The notes: generated by a model not told the origin, from the letters alone. Positions 50,811-59,595 are shown, counted from the first letter of the stretch. The stretch: DNA of 64,000 nucleotides from Ktedonosporobacter rubrisoli (GCF_004208415.1 NZ_CP035758.1:5270001-5334000); one strand, 5' to 3'. Made by a program: numbers and translations.

Positions 50811-51647
50811 ATGCAGGATTACTTACGCTTCACCTACGATGCCGAAAGTGCTGAAACAGCCTCGTTCTTTGACGAATGCTCGCTATGGGCCGCAAGATTT
50901 GGCCTATTGCTCTTGAATAATCTTGAATTGCGCCCCAACTTGCAGATCCTGGATCTGGCCTGTGGAACCGGCTTTCCGCTCTTTGAGCTAGCTCATAGCT
51001 TTGGCAGCACTTGCCAGATTACTGGCGTTGACAACTGGAAGGGCGGAATAGAGCGGGCCAGGGCCAAATTACAATTTTACCAGTTGGCCAACGTGCAGCT
51101 TCTAGAGGCCGATGCCCGGCACCTTCCACTTCCCGATGCAAGCTTTGACCTCATCATCTCCAACCTGGGCATCAATAATTTTGCCAATCCAGATGCCGTA
51201 ATGGCCGAATGCATGCGCGTGGCCAGACCCAAAGCGCGCCTCGTCATGACCACTAACCTTTCTGGGCATATGGCCGAATTTTATACAGCTTTTCGCGCTA
51301 CCCTACACGAATTGGGCAAAAGCGCTTATCTGGAACGCTTAGCTCAAAATGAGTCCCATCGAGGGACCAAAGAAGGGTTTGTGGAGCTTCTCCAGAGCAA
51401 CGATTTCCGCATCGTCAATGTGAAAGAGGAGCAATTCCAGCTCCGCTATCTCAATGGGAGCGCCCTTCTCAATCATCACCTAAGCAAAATTGGCTTCCTG
51501 GGCGGATGGCGACAAACCGTCAAGCCAGAAGACGAGGAGCAGATCTTTGCCCATCTTGAAAATAAGCTCAACCAGCTAGCTCAGGCGCAGAGCGAGCTTC
51601 GTATGAGCGTGCCCATGCTCTATCTAGAGGGTGAGAAAAGCGCTTGA
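50811..51647 (+). CDS. Class I SAM-dependent methyltransferase
   Basis: A 278-residue protein with a complete UbiE-like methyltransferase core: ILDLACGTGFPLFELA (motif I), TGVDNWKGGIERARAKLQFY (motif II), VQLLEADARHLPLPDASFDL (motifs post-I) and ISNLGINNFANPDAVMAECM. The C-terminal 90 residues are helical and specific to this subgroup. ATG at 50811 has AAAGGA 7 bases away. Downstream of an ArsR regulator, a pairing often used for arsenite methyltransferases, but the ArsM Cys residues are absent, so arsenic methylation is unlikely. Confidence 0.87.
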   Translation: MQDYLRFTYDAESAETASFFDECSLWAARFGLLLLNNLELRPNLQILDLACGTGFPLFELAHSFGSTCQITGVDNWKGGIERARAKLQFYQLANVQLLEADARHLPLPDASFDLIISNLGINNFANPDAVMAECMRVARPKARLVMTTNLSGHMAEFYTAFRATLHELGKSAYLERLAQNESHRGTKEGFVELLQSNDFRIVNVKEEQFQLRYLNGSALLNHHLSKIGFLGGWRQTVKPEDEEQIFAHLENKLNQLAQAQSELRMSVPMLYLEGEKSA

Positions 51648-51717
51648 TATCCACTCTTGCTAGCAGAGATTTGCCAGGGCTTCAGTAAGTTCCTGACGGT
51701 AAAGCAGGCAAATAAAA

Positions 51718-51749
51718 GGATCAGGTACTCGCCCGAAAGTACCTGATCC
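51718..51749. terminator. Strong bidirectional terminator
   Basis: GGATCAGGTACT and AGTACCTGATCC form a perfect 12-bp stem with an 8-base loop between the methyltransferase gene and the convergent three-gene operon. Confidence 0.8.
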
Positions 51750-51781
51750 AACGGGGGAAACGGAAAGGACTGTCTGCAAAG

Positions 51782-52075
51782 CTAGCAACCCCGGGAAATA
51801 GTTGTTTGCCCGTCAGTTCTGCTCTCTATCTCACGTGAAATGGTCTCCCGCGTCATAATCCATTCATGCGTGACGAGATCGCCAACTTTAAGCTCCCTCA
51901 TATGTACATCGGCTCGCATAACAATAGCCAGGAGTTCTGTGTAGACTTGCTCGGTATAGCCTTGTAAGTTGGCGCGTAGAGAGAGCTCTTCAATGCAGCG
52001 TTCCAGATCCAGCAGCTCTATTTGTGTCTGCTCGCTTAATTCACTTGCTGATAACAATCCCAACTTTCTCTCCAT
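51782..52075 (-). CDS. Hypothetical small helical protein, last gene of an unknown operon
   Basis: A 97-residue acidic protein, mostly helical with likely coiled-coil segments (SELSEQTQIELLDLERCIEE, and LLAIVMRADVHMRELKVGDL). No family is recognised. GAGGTAGAGG lies before ATG at 52075, within a few bases of the stop of the preceding gene at 52081, so the two are tightly linked. A single Cys occurs mid-protein and another as the last residue. Role unknown; it could be a small adaptor or regulatory protein of the operon. Confidence 0.6.
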   Translation of the reverse strand: MERKLGLLSASELSEQTQIELLDLERCIEELSLRANLQGYTEQVYTELLAIVMRADVHMRELKVGDLVTHEWIMTRETISREIESRTDGQTTISRGC

Positions 52076-52080
52076 AACCT

Positions 52081-52545
52081 CTACCTCACCCCTTTGAGAT
52101 ACCAATTGGCAGGGAAATTCACTATAAAGATATGCTCGCCGCTCTCTTCTCCTTGCCAGTAAGGAGCGGCTGGCAAGGCGCGCGCATCTCGCTCTTTCCC
52201 TTCAAGATAGGCAATCACCTGGCCTTGCGAATCCGTCGCGCAGGTCACGGCTTGAATGAGCACGCCGTTTATCTCTATACCCTGAAAGCTGGCTTGAATG
52301 AGCTCTTCGCGCTCCTTATGCAGATCTGTGTAATGTATCTGGTGTTGCTGCAAGAAGGCGGCCTGAGCTAAGCCCGGTGCGGCCAGGTCGATTGCTGCAA
52401 AGTAACAATAGCTGTTCTGCTCTATGTTCCGCATATCCGGTTCGAGGGCCGGAAATAGATTCTTTAACTGCTGAAATAAATGCCTTTGAGAGGGACGTAG
52501 CTCCAGTCTGATTGGAAGTACCTTACTTCCTCTACCGTCGCCCAT
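52081..52545 (-). CDS. Hypothetical protein, middle gene of an unknown operon
   Basis: A 154-residue protein with an N-terminal basic, beta-like stretch (KVLPIRLELRPSQRHLFQQ), a helical middle (QAAFLQQHQIHYTDLHKERE) and alternating strands towards the end (GVLIQAVTCATDSQGQVIAY, HIFIVNFPANWYL). No known domain is seen. AAGGTGGG before ATG at 52545 is the ribosome site; an in-frame start 14 codons upstream looks less likely. It precedes the small helical protein by a few bases. Confidence 0.6.
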   Translation of the reverse strand: MGDGRGSKVLPIRLELRPSQRHLFQQLKNLFPALEPDMRNIEQNSYCYFAAIDLAAPGLAQAAFLQQHQIHYTDLHKEREELIQASFQGIEINGVLIQAVTCATDSQGQVIAYLEGKERDARALPAAPYWQGEESGEHIFIVNFPANWYLKGVR

Positions 52546-52618
52546 AGGTGTATCCCACCTTTCCTCGCAATATTTCTGAACTCCCACCGACCAATTTGCA
52601 CATATGCTGGTTCATGCT

Positions 52619-53074
52619 CTAGCCGCCAGGCATGGAAGCGATCTTGATCGCTACATCGTTTAAGGTGTATGTTTTGTGGGTGAGCTGAGATAGGGCCCTT
52701 AGCAAGGCGTTGGCGTGCTTCTCTGCGATGGGTACCCCAATTTCGGCAAGATATTCAATACTGGCGCCGGTTCCAGCTACAAGCGCTAGCCTGTCCGCTT
52801 GGATATGAGACTCTGTGAGTACTTGTCGTAGGGTTGGTTTGGTTGCCAGGGCAGTTACTACAGTTTGTTGTGCCTTAGCCCCAATAGATAGGACTATTTC
52901 ATGGGCCTGTTCTTCTCCCATAAGTTTTGCGAGCTCTTCATGATATGTTTGTACCTGGGATAACTTCTGACTGATAATGGTATGGCTTGCTACCATAGCA
53001 GGTGCATGGAGGGCTCTCCACGCGGCCTCATAATTTTCTTCGATCCGTTTTCGTATCTCTGTTATCTCGCTCAT
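52619..53074 (-). CDS. Hypothetical helical protein, first gene of an unknown operon
   Basis: A 151-residue protein predicted to be all helices: SEITEIRKRIEENYEAAWRA, SHTIISQKLSQVQTYHEELA and so on, with a conserved-looking KLMGEEQAHEIVLSIGAKAQ segment and a C-terminal ALSQLTHKTYTLNDVAIKIA. No known family; it recalls short proteins found near XRE/TPR regulators in Ktedonobacteria. AGAGGGACAA precedes ATG. It is divergent from the TPR regulator gene at 53411 across 336 bases, so that protein is a plausible controller. Confidence 0.65.
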   Translation of the reverse strand: MSEITEIRKRIEENYEAAWRALHAPAMVASHTIISQKLSQVQTYHEELAKLMGEEQAHEIVLSIGAKAQQTVVTALATKPTLRQVLTESHIQADRLALVAGTGASIEYLAEIGVPIAEKHANALLRALSQLTHKTYTLNDVAIKIASMPGG

Positions 53075-53303
53075 TTGTCCCTCTTTCTCACTGACAACAC
53101 TTCTATAGCAGATAACTCCACTGCAGCACTACATACGCTTTCAGCTTATCCTCTCCCAATCAGGGAATGGAGCTTGTAGTGAAATGATTCTTCAAGTATT
53201 TAGCCTGTGGACGTAGAGATTGGTGATGTGGAAGATTAAAGATAATCACTATCACTACAAGCAAGAGAAGTATAGCATGAGGCCATAAAACAGTTTTAAC
53301 GGC

Positions 53304-53325
53304 ATGTAATCCTACAACATTACAT
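53304..53325. promoter_or_regulatory. Inverted repeat in the divergent promoter region
   Basis: ATGTAAT (53304-53310) and ATTACAT (53319-53325) are separated by 8 bases, between the unknown operon and the TPR regulator, with a perfect TATAAT at 53353-53358 pointing to the regulator. It is a candidate operator for both. Confidence 0.45.
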
Positions 53326-53410
53326 ACACAAGATAAGGTTCGAACTAACAACTATAATATTTATATACAGGTTATTAAGGGGCGCGCATCTAGTACATAC
53401 GGGGGAAGAA

Positions 53411-54736
53411 GTGGAAGCAATGCAATACTATTGGCTGGTGAACGGGACGAAATATGGTCCTTTTAGCATGAATGAAGCTGGCTATCCTAACGAGGGCGAA
53501 GTAGTGCGTCATTTTCGTGTGGCAGTGAAGAAGATGAGAGCAAAGAAACTGGGAGAGCTTTATGGAGCAGCTCTTCATGAAAAGTCAAAATCCAGGGAGG
53601 CGATCTTGCACATGGAAAAAAATAATACCATACCAACAGACATTACCCGCCGTAGGGTTCTTGCAGGCATTCTAGGCATCCCTTATGCCCTTTTGGGATT
53701 GCACGAGAGCTTAGAGAAACTTCCGCTTACCCAGGCTCTAGATCATACGCCTAAACCGGTCAATAGGAATTCAAAACAGCAGTCATTAGATCACTATTCT
53801 ATTGAAGAGCACCAACAAGCCCTAAAGCTGTACTTTGACGGCTATTATCACCGTCATGGGCAAGCAGCATTAGATGATGTAGCATACACCACCCAGAATC
53901 TAGCTGCGCTGCTTGCCAACACAAACGCGAATAACAGAGAACCCGGGCTTGCTCTTCTTTCCCGCTATCATCAATTCGGAACTAATGCCGCTAGAGAGCA
54001 GCAAAACTATGAGCACGCATTGCTTCATGCCGATAAAGCAATACAATATGCTCGTAGCCAGGCTAAGCCAGATGCAGATTTACTAGTAATATCTTATTAT
54101 CGGCGCGGCATCACCTTCTTTGAGCAGGGTATAACTCACGAAGCAGCGCAATGGGGAGCTATACAGAAAGCGCAGCCTGATATAGATATAGCACTCAGCT
54201 ACGCACAGACAGCTACGCCTCTCATGAAAGGTTTTATAGCGCTGGAATGGGGATTGGTCCAGGCGCATACCGCAACAACGGCAACTGATAAGAGCCTGGT
54301 GATGAAACGGCTCGATCAGAGCTACAACAATCTCTCTGTATCTCAGTTGGAGGATGATCCAAACTTTGTCAGGTTTAGTCCCGGCTGGTACTATCTCACC
54401 CGTGCAGAAGCGCTCATTGCCATGGGAATGTTTTCAGAAAGTTTGGGCGAGCTAGAAATTGCAGAAGAGGTAACCCCTATCAATCTTCCACGGCGCTTTG
54501 CCTACCTTGATGCTCTCAGAGCCAGAGCGTATTTAGGCATGAACGATTTAGATGAGGCTGTTACATATGTTAAAAGTGCCTTCAATGCTTCACAAGCTGT
54601 AAAGAGCGAGTATAACCTTGCTCGTCTGGCAAATATTCAGCAGGATCTTGAAAAGAGCAAGCATGGAAGAGATAGGGAGATAAAACAATTCGGTCGGGCT
54701 TTTAGAGCTGTACGCCCTAACCTGTTCCTTTCATAA
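53411..54736 (+). CDS. XRE-like regulator with TPR domain
   Basis: A 441-residue protein. The N-terminal 110 residues have a helix-turn-helix-like layout ending in ILHMEKNNTIPTDITRRRVL then AGILGIPYALLGL, a pattern I associate with XRE regulators of Ktedonobacteria that count motifs LA.LLGIP..LLGL after the helix-turn-helix. From about residue 125 several TPR-type helix pairs follow (YSIEEHQQALKLYFDGYYH, NYEHALLHADKAIQYARSQ, RYFPGWYYLTRAEALIAMG-like), used for peptide or protein sensing. A second, shorter copy is adjacent. GTG at 53411 with GGGGGAA is the probable start; ATG at 53420 is an alternative. Divergent from an unknown operon. Confidence 0.72.
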   Translation: MEAMQYYWLVNGTKYGPFSMNEAGYPNEGEVVRHFRVAVKKMRAKKLGELYGAALHEKSKSREAILHMEKNNTIPTDITRRRVLAGILGIPYALLGLHESLEKLPLTQALDHTPKPVNRNSKQQSLDHYSIEEHQQALKLYFDGYYHRHGQAALDDVAYTTQNLAALLANTNANNREPGLALLSRYHQFGTNAAREQQNYEHALLHADKAIQYARSQAKPDADLLVISYYRRGITFFEQGITHEAAQWGAIQKAQPDIDIALSYAQTATPLMKGFIALEWGLVQAHTATTATDKSLVMKRLDQSYNNLSVSQLEDDPNFVRFSPGWYYLTRAEALIAMGMFSESLGELEIAEEVTPINLPRRFAYLDALRARAYLGMNDLDEAVTYVKSAFNASQAVKSEYNLARLANIQQDLEKSKHGRDREIKQFGRAFRAVRPNLFLS

Positions 54737-54750
54737 TAAGGGCATTGAAA

Positions 54751-54779
54751 AGGCTCCCTGGCAACATGCTAGAGAGCCT
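54751..54779 (+). terminator. Hairpin terminator, first copy of a 29-bp repeat
   Basis: AGGCTC and GAGCCT bracket a 17-base loop. The full 29 bases are identical to 56199-56227 downstream of the paralogous regulator, including the loop. Confidence 0.7.
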
Positions 54780-54830
54780 TATCTTGCGTTTCCTGCCATG
54801 ATTTAGCCATAGATATATTCTATTCTTCGT
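54780..54830 (+). pseudogene. Fossil of the purine permease 3' end
   Basis: After the first terminator copy the sequence still resembles what follows the second copy: TTAGCCATAGATATATTC against TTAGCCTTGAATATATTC, where the latter is the reverse complement of the permease's last codons and stop. This implies that the duplication of regulator plus terminator included the end of the permease gene, and that this copy has decayed. Confidence 0.5.
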
Positions 54831-54964
54831 TCCTCTTTTTCACTATAAGATCCTTCTAAGCAGATGGAATGCTTCTCTATTAGACTTACCTGCGTTTGCT
54901 TTTTTAGACAAGGTAATGACATACTTAAGGCGACGCAATCGATAGTTATCATTTTAAGAGTACT

Positions 54965-56182
54965 GTGTGTGGAGAAACGTTCAGAGTGATAAATGCAAAT
55001 GGCTCATCACTCGTGGATGAGAATAGCACAAGTAGCAGAAAGGCAGCCAGTTTTAGGAAGGCGCTACAGCATATGGAACAAACAGATGGTTTCTTTCCTA
55101 AAGATCCGAAAAGGCGTGTTGTACTGGCAAAACTTTTAAACATTCCCCCCGTATTGCTGGCCGCTGTAGGCCTCGATTCGTTTCTCTCTGCTGATGAATC
55201 GCAAGCAGAGCAGGCCACCATTCCCGGCCCGGCCTCCAAGCATATCGACGTAGAAGAGTATTACACAACATTACAGAGCTACTGGACAGAGGGCTATCCA
55301 AATGGCTTGGAAGCGGCAGTAGATGATACTTTGACACGTATTGATCGGCTCCACGATATTGCGCTCTATGTTCGTACCCAGCAAAAACCAGAGATAATAC
55401 GGCTCTTGTGTGGATATCAGATACAGCTTGCAGAAATAGCTAAAGAACAAAGAAGTTTTCAGGCAGCGAAAAGCTATCTAACAAATGCTCTGCTTCTAGC
55501 CCGTGAGAAAGCCTGCACGGATCTGTTACCCATCGTATTGTACCGGCGTGAAATATTATTCGATGATTTGGGAGATCGTGAGCAAGCTTTGCTCAATCTA
55601 GAGCAAATTAAACAAAACAAGCATAAGTGGCGTATTCCGGCTCAATTACGAGGTGCAACTTTATCTGTTGCCGCCCGTGCCCAGGCCGCAGCCGCTCAAA
55701 GCGAGGATGAGAAAAAAAATGCCCTCCTCTACCTCGATGAGGCCGAAAACCTCACGAGAACGGCAATAACTAGCAACTATCTGTTCTTTGTCTCTTACGA
55801 TAGAGAGCGCTACTTGCTAGATCGAGCTGCGGCGCTTATGCGGCCCGTAGATAAGAAACTGCGCGCGCCCGAGCGGGCTCAGGAATGCTTGTTGAGGGTA
55901 GAACAAGAGCGAAAAATAAGTGGCAAGCTCATGAATATTTGCCGTCAGCAGGATACCGACCTGATACAGGCCCAGATTTACCATGACAATGGCTACGATC
56001 CTATCGCGGCGGCAACGGCTGAGCAAGTAGTGAACACACTTGAGGCAACGGGGCAATACAAATACTTGAAACCGGTGACAGCCTTGTTCCAGGGACTAAA
56101 AGAGCGTCATCCCTACGAAGATTTTAGTGTGAGCTTAGAACTGGCACTTATGAGGGTCAAAAGCCCACGTCTGTTTCACTAG
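54965..56182 (+). CDS. TPR-domain regulator, paralogue of the preceding gene
   Basis: A 405-residue protein from GTG at 54965; the start is uncertain and GTG at 54986 is also possible. The N-terminal part is shorter than in its neighbour, and only ALQHMEQTDGFFPKDPKRRV then VLAKLLNIPPVLLAAVGL remains of the shared pre-TPR motif, so the DNA-binding helices may be missing. TPR-like helices follow through the rest (YYTTLQSYWTEGYPNGLEAA, RSFQAAKSYLTNALLLAREK, EAENLTRTAITSN). It shares terminator sequence with the neighbour, which shows a tandem duplication. Without a helix-turn-helix it may sense and relay, not bind DNA. Confidence 0.7.
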   Translation: MCGETFRVINANGSSLVDENSTSSRKAASFRKALQHMEQTDGFFPKDPKRRVVLAKLLNIPPVLLAAVGLDSFLSADESQAEQATIPGPASKHIDVEEYYTTLQSYWTEGYPNGLEAAVDDTLTRIDRLHDIALYVRTQQKPEIIRLLCGYQIQLAEIAKEQRSFQAAKSYLTNALLLAREKACTDLLPIVLYRREILFDDLGDREQALLNLEQIKQNKHKWRIPAQLRGATLSVAARAQAAAAQSEDEKKNALLYLDEAENLTRTAITSNYLFFVSYDRERYLLDRAAALMRPVDKKLRAPERAQECLLRVEQERKISGKLMNICRQQDTDLIQAQIYHDNGYDPIAAATAEQVVNTLEATGQYKYLKPVTALFQGLKERHPYEDFSVSLELALMRVKSPRLFH

Positions 56183-56198
56183 TCCTCATCATAATTTC

Positions 56199-56227
56199 AG
56201 GCTCCCTGGCAACATGCTAGAGAGCCT
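56199..56227 (+). terminator. Hairpin terminator, second copy of a 29-bp repeat
   Basis: Identical to 54751-54779. It lies between the TPR gene and the convergent purine permease gene. Confidence 0.7.
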
Positions 56228-56250
56228 GATCTTACGTGGTTTGTCCTGGA

Positions 56251-57654
56251 TTAGCCTTGAATATATTCCGCCTCGCCGGTTCCGCTTGCCTCGACCTCCG
56301 GCTCAGGAGCGCTCGCCGGCCTGGCGCCAAGCTCATTAAGCAGAACATTGAGCACAATAGCAGTTATCGCACCCGAGGTAATCCCACTATTGAAGATGAT
56401 CTGTATCCAAGAGGGGAAGTGATGATAAAAGTTTGGCACGCCAAGCGAGACCAAGCCAACACCCAGGCTGACCGCAATCACCATTAAATTGTGGTTGCCG
56501 CTAAATTTGAGCCTGGTCAGCGTCCTGATGCCGCTCGCCGCCACGGTCCCGAAAAGCGCGATGCCCGCGCCTCCCAGCACCGGTGCTGGGATAGAGGCCA
56601 CAACCGCTGCCAGCTTCGGAAACAAGCCCATCAAAATCAAGATCCCTCCGGCAGCCGAGACCACAAAGCGGCTCTTGACTCCAGTTAAACCAACCAGCCC
56701 GATATTCTGCGCAAAGGCTGTATAAGGGAAAGCATTTAAGATACCACCGATCACCGTCGAAAGGCCATCTGCGCTCAAGCCGCGCGTCAGGGCCGAAGTC
56801 GTCAGCGGCTTCTCAACAATCTCGCTTACTGCAATGATATCACCAGTCGTCTCGGCCATTGTGACCAGCATAACCAGCGTCATGGAAGCGCAGGAGGCCA
56901 GATCAAAGGTGGGCCAGCCATACTTAAAGGGCGTAGTGATACCGATCCAGCCCGCCGAGAACACACCGGAGAAGTTGGCTATGCCAAAGGGAATAGCGAT
57001 GAGCGTGCCAACGACTAAGCCCAGCAGCACGGCAATATTGCTGATAAAGCCTTTAAAGAGCCGATAAATAAGTAAGATCGCCACCAGCACGATAAAGGCC
57101 AGGGCCACACTGCCGGGATTGCCAAACTGCGGCGAGGCAGTATCGCCACCACCAGCCCAGGAGACGGCCACCGGCATCAGAGAGAGGCCGATGATCGTGA
57201 TAATGATGCCGGTAACCAGAGGCGGAAAGAAGCGCACCAGGTGCCCAAAAAAGGGACTGATCAGGAGCGTTACCAGGCCCGCCACGATAATTGAGCCATA
57301 GATCGTGGTCAGGCCATGCGCCTGCCCAATCAGAATCATCGGCGTGACGGCGGCAAACGTACAGCCCTGAATGACTGGTAGCTTGATCCCTACCGGAATG
57401 CGGCCCAGCCCCAGGGTTTGGATCAGCGTTGCCACACCACAGGTAAAAAGATCGGCATTGATCAAATAGATGAGCTGTTCCTGACTGAGCTTTAGCGCGG
57501 CGGCAAGAATCAGTGGAACCGCTACAGCTCCGGCATACATGGCTAAGACATGCTGCAAGCCATAAATGCATAACTGGCCAATTGGAAGTCTCTGATCTAC
57601 GGGGTGAACATTCGATGGCAGCTCTTTTGCAACGTCCGGGCCATTTCTCAGCAT
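56251..57654 (-). CDS. NCS2-family xanthine/uracil permease
   Basis: A 467-residue permease with about 14 transmembrane helices. Family signatures include YGLQHVLAMYAGAVAVPLIL, KLPVIQGCTFAAVTPMILIG, and AETTGDIIAVSEIVEKPLTT then FAQNIGLVGLTGVKSRFVV, the last being the NCS2 substrate signature. QNxGLVGLTGVKSR points to the xanthine/urate branch (PbuX/UacT-like) more than uracil. Start at 57654 is preferred: GGAGGT precedes it and the upstream 39 residues do not match the family. It belongs to a purine/ureide cluster on the same strand with the DUF3830 and OHCU decarboxylase genes. Proton symport at the membrane. Confidence 0.92.
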   Translation of the reverse strand: MLRNGPDVAKELPSNVHPVDQRLPIGQLCIYGLQHVLAMYAGAVAVPLILAAALKLSQEQLIYLINADLFTCGVATLIQTLGLGRIPVGIKLPVIQGCTFAAVTPMILIGQAHGLTTIYGSIIVAGLVTLLISPFFGHLVRFFPPLVTGIIITIIGLSLMPVAVSWAGGGDTASPQFGNPGSVALAFIVLVAILLIYRLFKGFISNIAVLLGLVVGTLIAIPFGIANFSGVFSAGWIGITTPFKYGWPTFDLASCASMTLVMLVTMAETTGDIIAVSEIVEKPLTTSALTRGLSADGLSTVIGGILNAFPYTAFAQNIGLVGLTGVKSRFVVSAAGGILILMGLFPKLAAVVASIPAPVLGGAGIALFGTVAASGIRTLTRLKFSGNHNLMVIAVSLGVGLVSLGVPNFYHHFPSWIQIIFNSGITSGAITAIVLNVLLNELGARPASAPEPEVEASGTGEAEYIQG

Positions 57655-57680
57655 ACTGACCTCCATATGCAATCCACTTA

Positions 57681-57715
57681 CCGATGCACCAGGGGCTTTC
57701 TGCCCGCCGATGCAC
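57681..57715 (-). promoter_or_regulatory. Direct repeats upstream of the purine permease
   Basis: CCGATGCAC occurs at 57681-57689 and 57707-57715 (26 bp apart), upstream of the reverse-strand permease gene. No purine riboswitch core is recognised, so a protein operator is more likely. Confidence 0.35.
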
Positions 57716-57901
57716 AAATACAGGGCGAAATACGATACCGCATGACGAGCATAGCATAACCTTACCAGCAAAATTTAAAGCGGCTGGGCGTCCGTAGCGA
57801 TGTTTTAGCCATGTGACCGATAACAGTCCTTTCCATGTCGAAAACATCCTTAATCGTAAAGAAAGCAGCCTTGGCCAGCTTATGGCATCCTGCCCAAATG
57901 C

Positions 57902-58315
57902 TTACAGCTTCTCAAAGAGGATATCCTGAGCTCCCTCCCACAGAACGACACGCCCCAGTTCGCGCAAATTCTCCCGTCCCTCTACGATCGTCAGGAAGTG
58001 ATTGCCGGCCAACTGTCCCAGCTTGCTAGCAAAGCACGTGGCACCGTAGGGAAAGAGGATCTCGGTCTCGCTATAGCCTCCGGGATAGAGCAGAATCTCG
58101 CCGGGGCTGGGATGGCTGGTATGATTCTCAAAGCCGACCCCGACCTGAAAATCACCAAGAGGAATCCAATCTGACTCGCCGCTCCAGCGCGCCTGAATCA
58201 ACTTATTGCGGAACGGCAAAAGCTTGCTGAAGGCTGCGCAGGTTTCAGGCGCATTTTCTTCCTCCATACGCGCAGTAAATACAAAGGGGCCTGCGGTAAT
58301 ACGCAGCATAGTCAT
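57902..58315 (-). CDS. DUF3830 family protein
   Basis: A 137-residue cyclophilin-like beta protein of DUF3830: LRITAGPFVFTARMEEENAP, TCAAFSKLLPFRNKLIQARW, then SPGEILLYPGGYSETEILFP and ENLRELGRVVLWEGAQDI. The family is commonly encoded beside ureide/hydantoin catabolism genes and its biochemical role is unknown. AAAGGAG before ATG at 58315 supports the start. It sits between the purine permease and the OHCU decarboxylase genes on the same strand, in agreement with this context. Confidence 0.82.
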   Translation of the reverse strand: MTMLRITAGPFVFTARMEEENAPETCAAFSKLLPFRNKLIQARWSGESDWIPLGDFQVGVGFENHTSHPSPGEILLYPGGYSETEILFPYGATCFASKLGQLAGNHFLTIVEGRENLRELGRVVLWEGAQDILFEKL

Positions 58316-58554
58316 GATATACACTCCTTTAGCAGAATTTCGCTCATCGGGCATGTCTGATCCAGCCGCCCATAGGATTTGCCGGGCCTGATCGTCGAAA
58401 CTACGAAGCTGCCTTCTTAACGTCTTTGAAAGATAGAGTCACCACAAGTTTCTTGAGCTTCCCTACGGCTTGCCGGACGCAAGCAAGGCCGCAAGATCTA
58501 TGCATGAAGGAAAGAAGTATGTTCCCAAATCTGGGCGCTCGCTACTTCCCACGC

Positions 58555-59094
58555 CTATAGAGAGCTGCTATCAGCGGAAGGAAGCAGGTCCAGCAAGCGG
58601 AGATAACAAATTTTGGCAACCTCGCCAAGAGCAATAGAGATCTCTTGCTCACGCGTATGCTTGAGGCGCGTGGTAAAACCGGCAAGAATGCTCTCTTTTT
58701 TGTTCTCGCGGGCGCAGATTACGAAAGGGAAAGCAAAGCGATTGCGATATGCCAGGTTCAAACGATTAAAAGTAGCGATCTCCTCTGGCGAGAGCCGATT
58801 TAAACCGGCAGCCGCCTGCTCACCGGTGGATTCAGGAGTCAAGGTACCAGCCAGGGCGGCCCGTCCTACGAGATCAGGATGGGAGCGCAACAGCTCTACT
58901 TGCTGCTCAGTGGGAGCTTCATACATAATCTTGCAAAGTACCTGGTAGAGCTGCTCACGGCTAGTAAAGGGGCGTTCACTCCAGGCCTGAGTTACGATCC
59001 AGGGCGAGCCTTCAAACAGTGGGCTCAAGGCGGCAACAAAGCGTTCCTGGTCAAGCTCATTCATCTCGTGTAGAGTGATTTGTCGTGCATTCAT
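58555..59094 (-). CDS. uraD: OHCU decarboxylase
   Basis: A 179-residue protein matching 2-oxo-4-hydroxy-4-carboxy-5-ureidoimidazoline decarboxylase. Key segments are LRSHPDLVGRAALAGTLTPE with the catalytic His, STGEQAAAGLNRLSPEE with the Glu/Gln pair, and LNLAYRNRFAFPFVICAREN. It decarboxylates OHCU to allantoin in urate breakdown. GAGGAG before ATG is the ribosome site. No urate oxidase or HIU hydrolase gene is in the window, so the rest of the pathway lies elsewhere. Confidence 0.92.
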   Translation of the reverse strand: MNARQITLHEMNELDQERFVAALSPLFEGSPWIVTQAWSERPFTSREQLYQVLCKIMYEAPTEQQVELLRSHPDLVGRAALAGTLTPESTGEQAAAGLNRLSPEEIATFNRLNLAYRNRFAFPFVICARENKKESILAGFTTRLKHTREQEISIALGEVAKICYLRLLDLLPSADSSSL

Positions 59095-59595
59095 AACGGC
59101 TCCTCGCTAAGCTGGCCAGTCCCTGATCTCAAGCAGGCCTGCACTCTGCTCGCTCTGGTTCCCGGCGCATTATAAGAGGCTTCTACTGGTAACTTTCTAT
59201 ATGGCGGAAACAAAATTCCGTTAAAATGGAGTATAACTACTCATTCCAGCAAATGTCAAGTTTTTCAAGCAGCAAGCTGGCTTATCTTTTTCAGCTCTAA
59301 GGCTATTTTGCTATCCCGACACAGCCAAAAGAGATTTATCGCCTGCTCGCTTCGGGCATTATTAGGCAAAACTTTCCCAAAAACCTTAGTGTACTTCAGC
59401 TTAAGCTACAAATGGGGATACAATAAAAAAAGCAGGCGGGAACAGCTCTTCCTTACCATGCCACATTGGCTGGGCAAGCTCATGCCACGGGTGAAATACT
59501 GCCAGATGTGGAATCCCGGCTTGACAGGCTAACAAATCTAAGGCAAATTCCAGAAGAAGGAAAATATAATTTCTTATACCGGAATGGAGTACATT
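59095..59595. other. Gene-free divergent promoter region
   Basis: No gene is supported. TTGACA at 59521-59526 with weak -10 candidates, and TATAAT near 59565, may belong to promoters of the downstream reductase gene. A frame at 59308-59532 has no ribosome site and no family likeness. Confidence 0.4.

Noticed and set aside
50811..51647. Arsenite methyltransferase ArsM
   Set aside because: Although next to an ArsR gene, the protein lacks the conserved Cys residues required for arsenite binding.
57053..57847. Reverse frame of 264 codons overlapping the purine permease
   Set aside because: Out-of-frame shadow, rich in Cys, Trp and Arg, of the true permease gene.
57655..57901. Purine riboswitch before the permease
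   Set aside because: No purine aptamer core or kissing-loop pattern was found, only short direct repeats.
59308..59532. A 74-codon forward frame before the tartronate semialdehyde reductase gene
   Set aside because: No ribosome site, no domain-like composition; probably non-coding promoter region.
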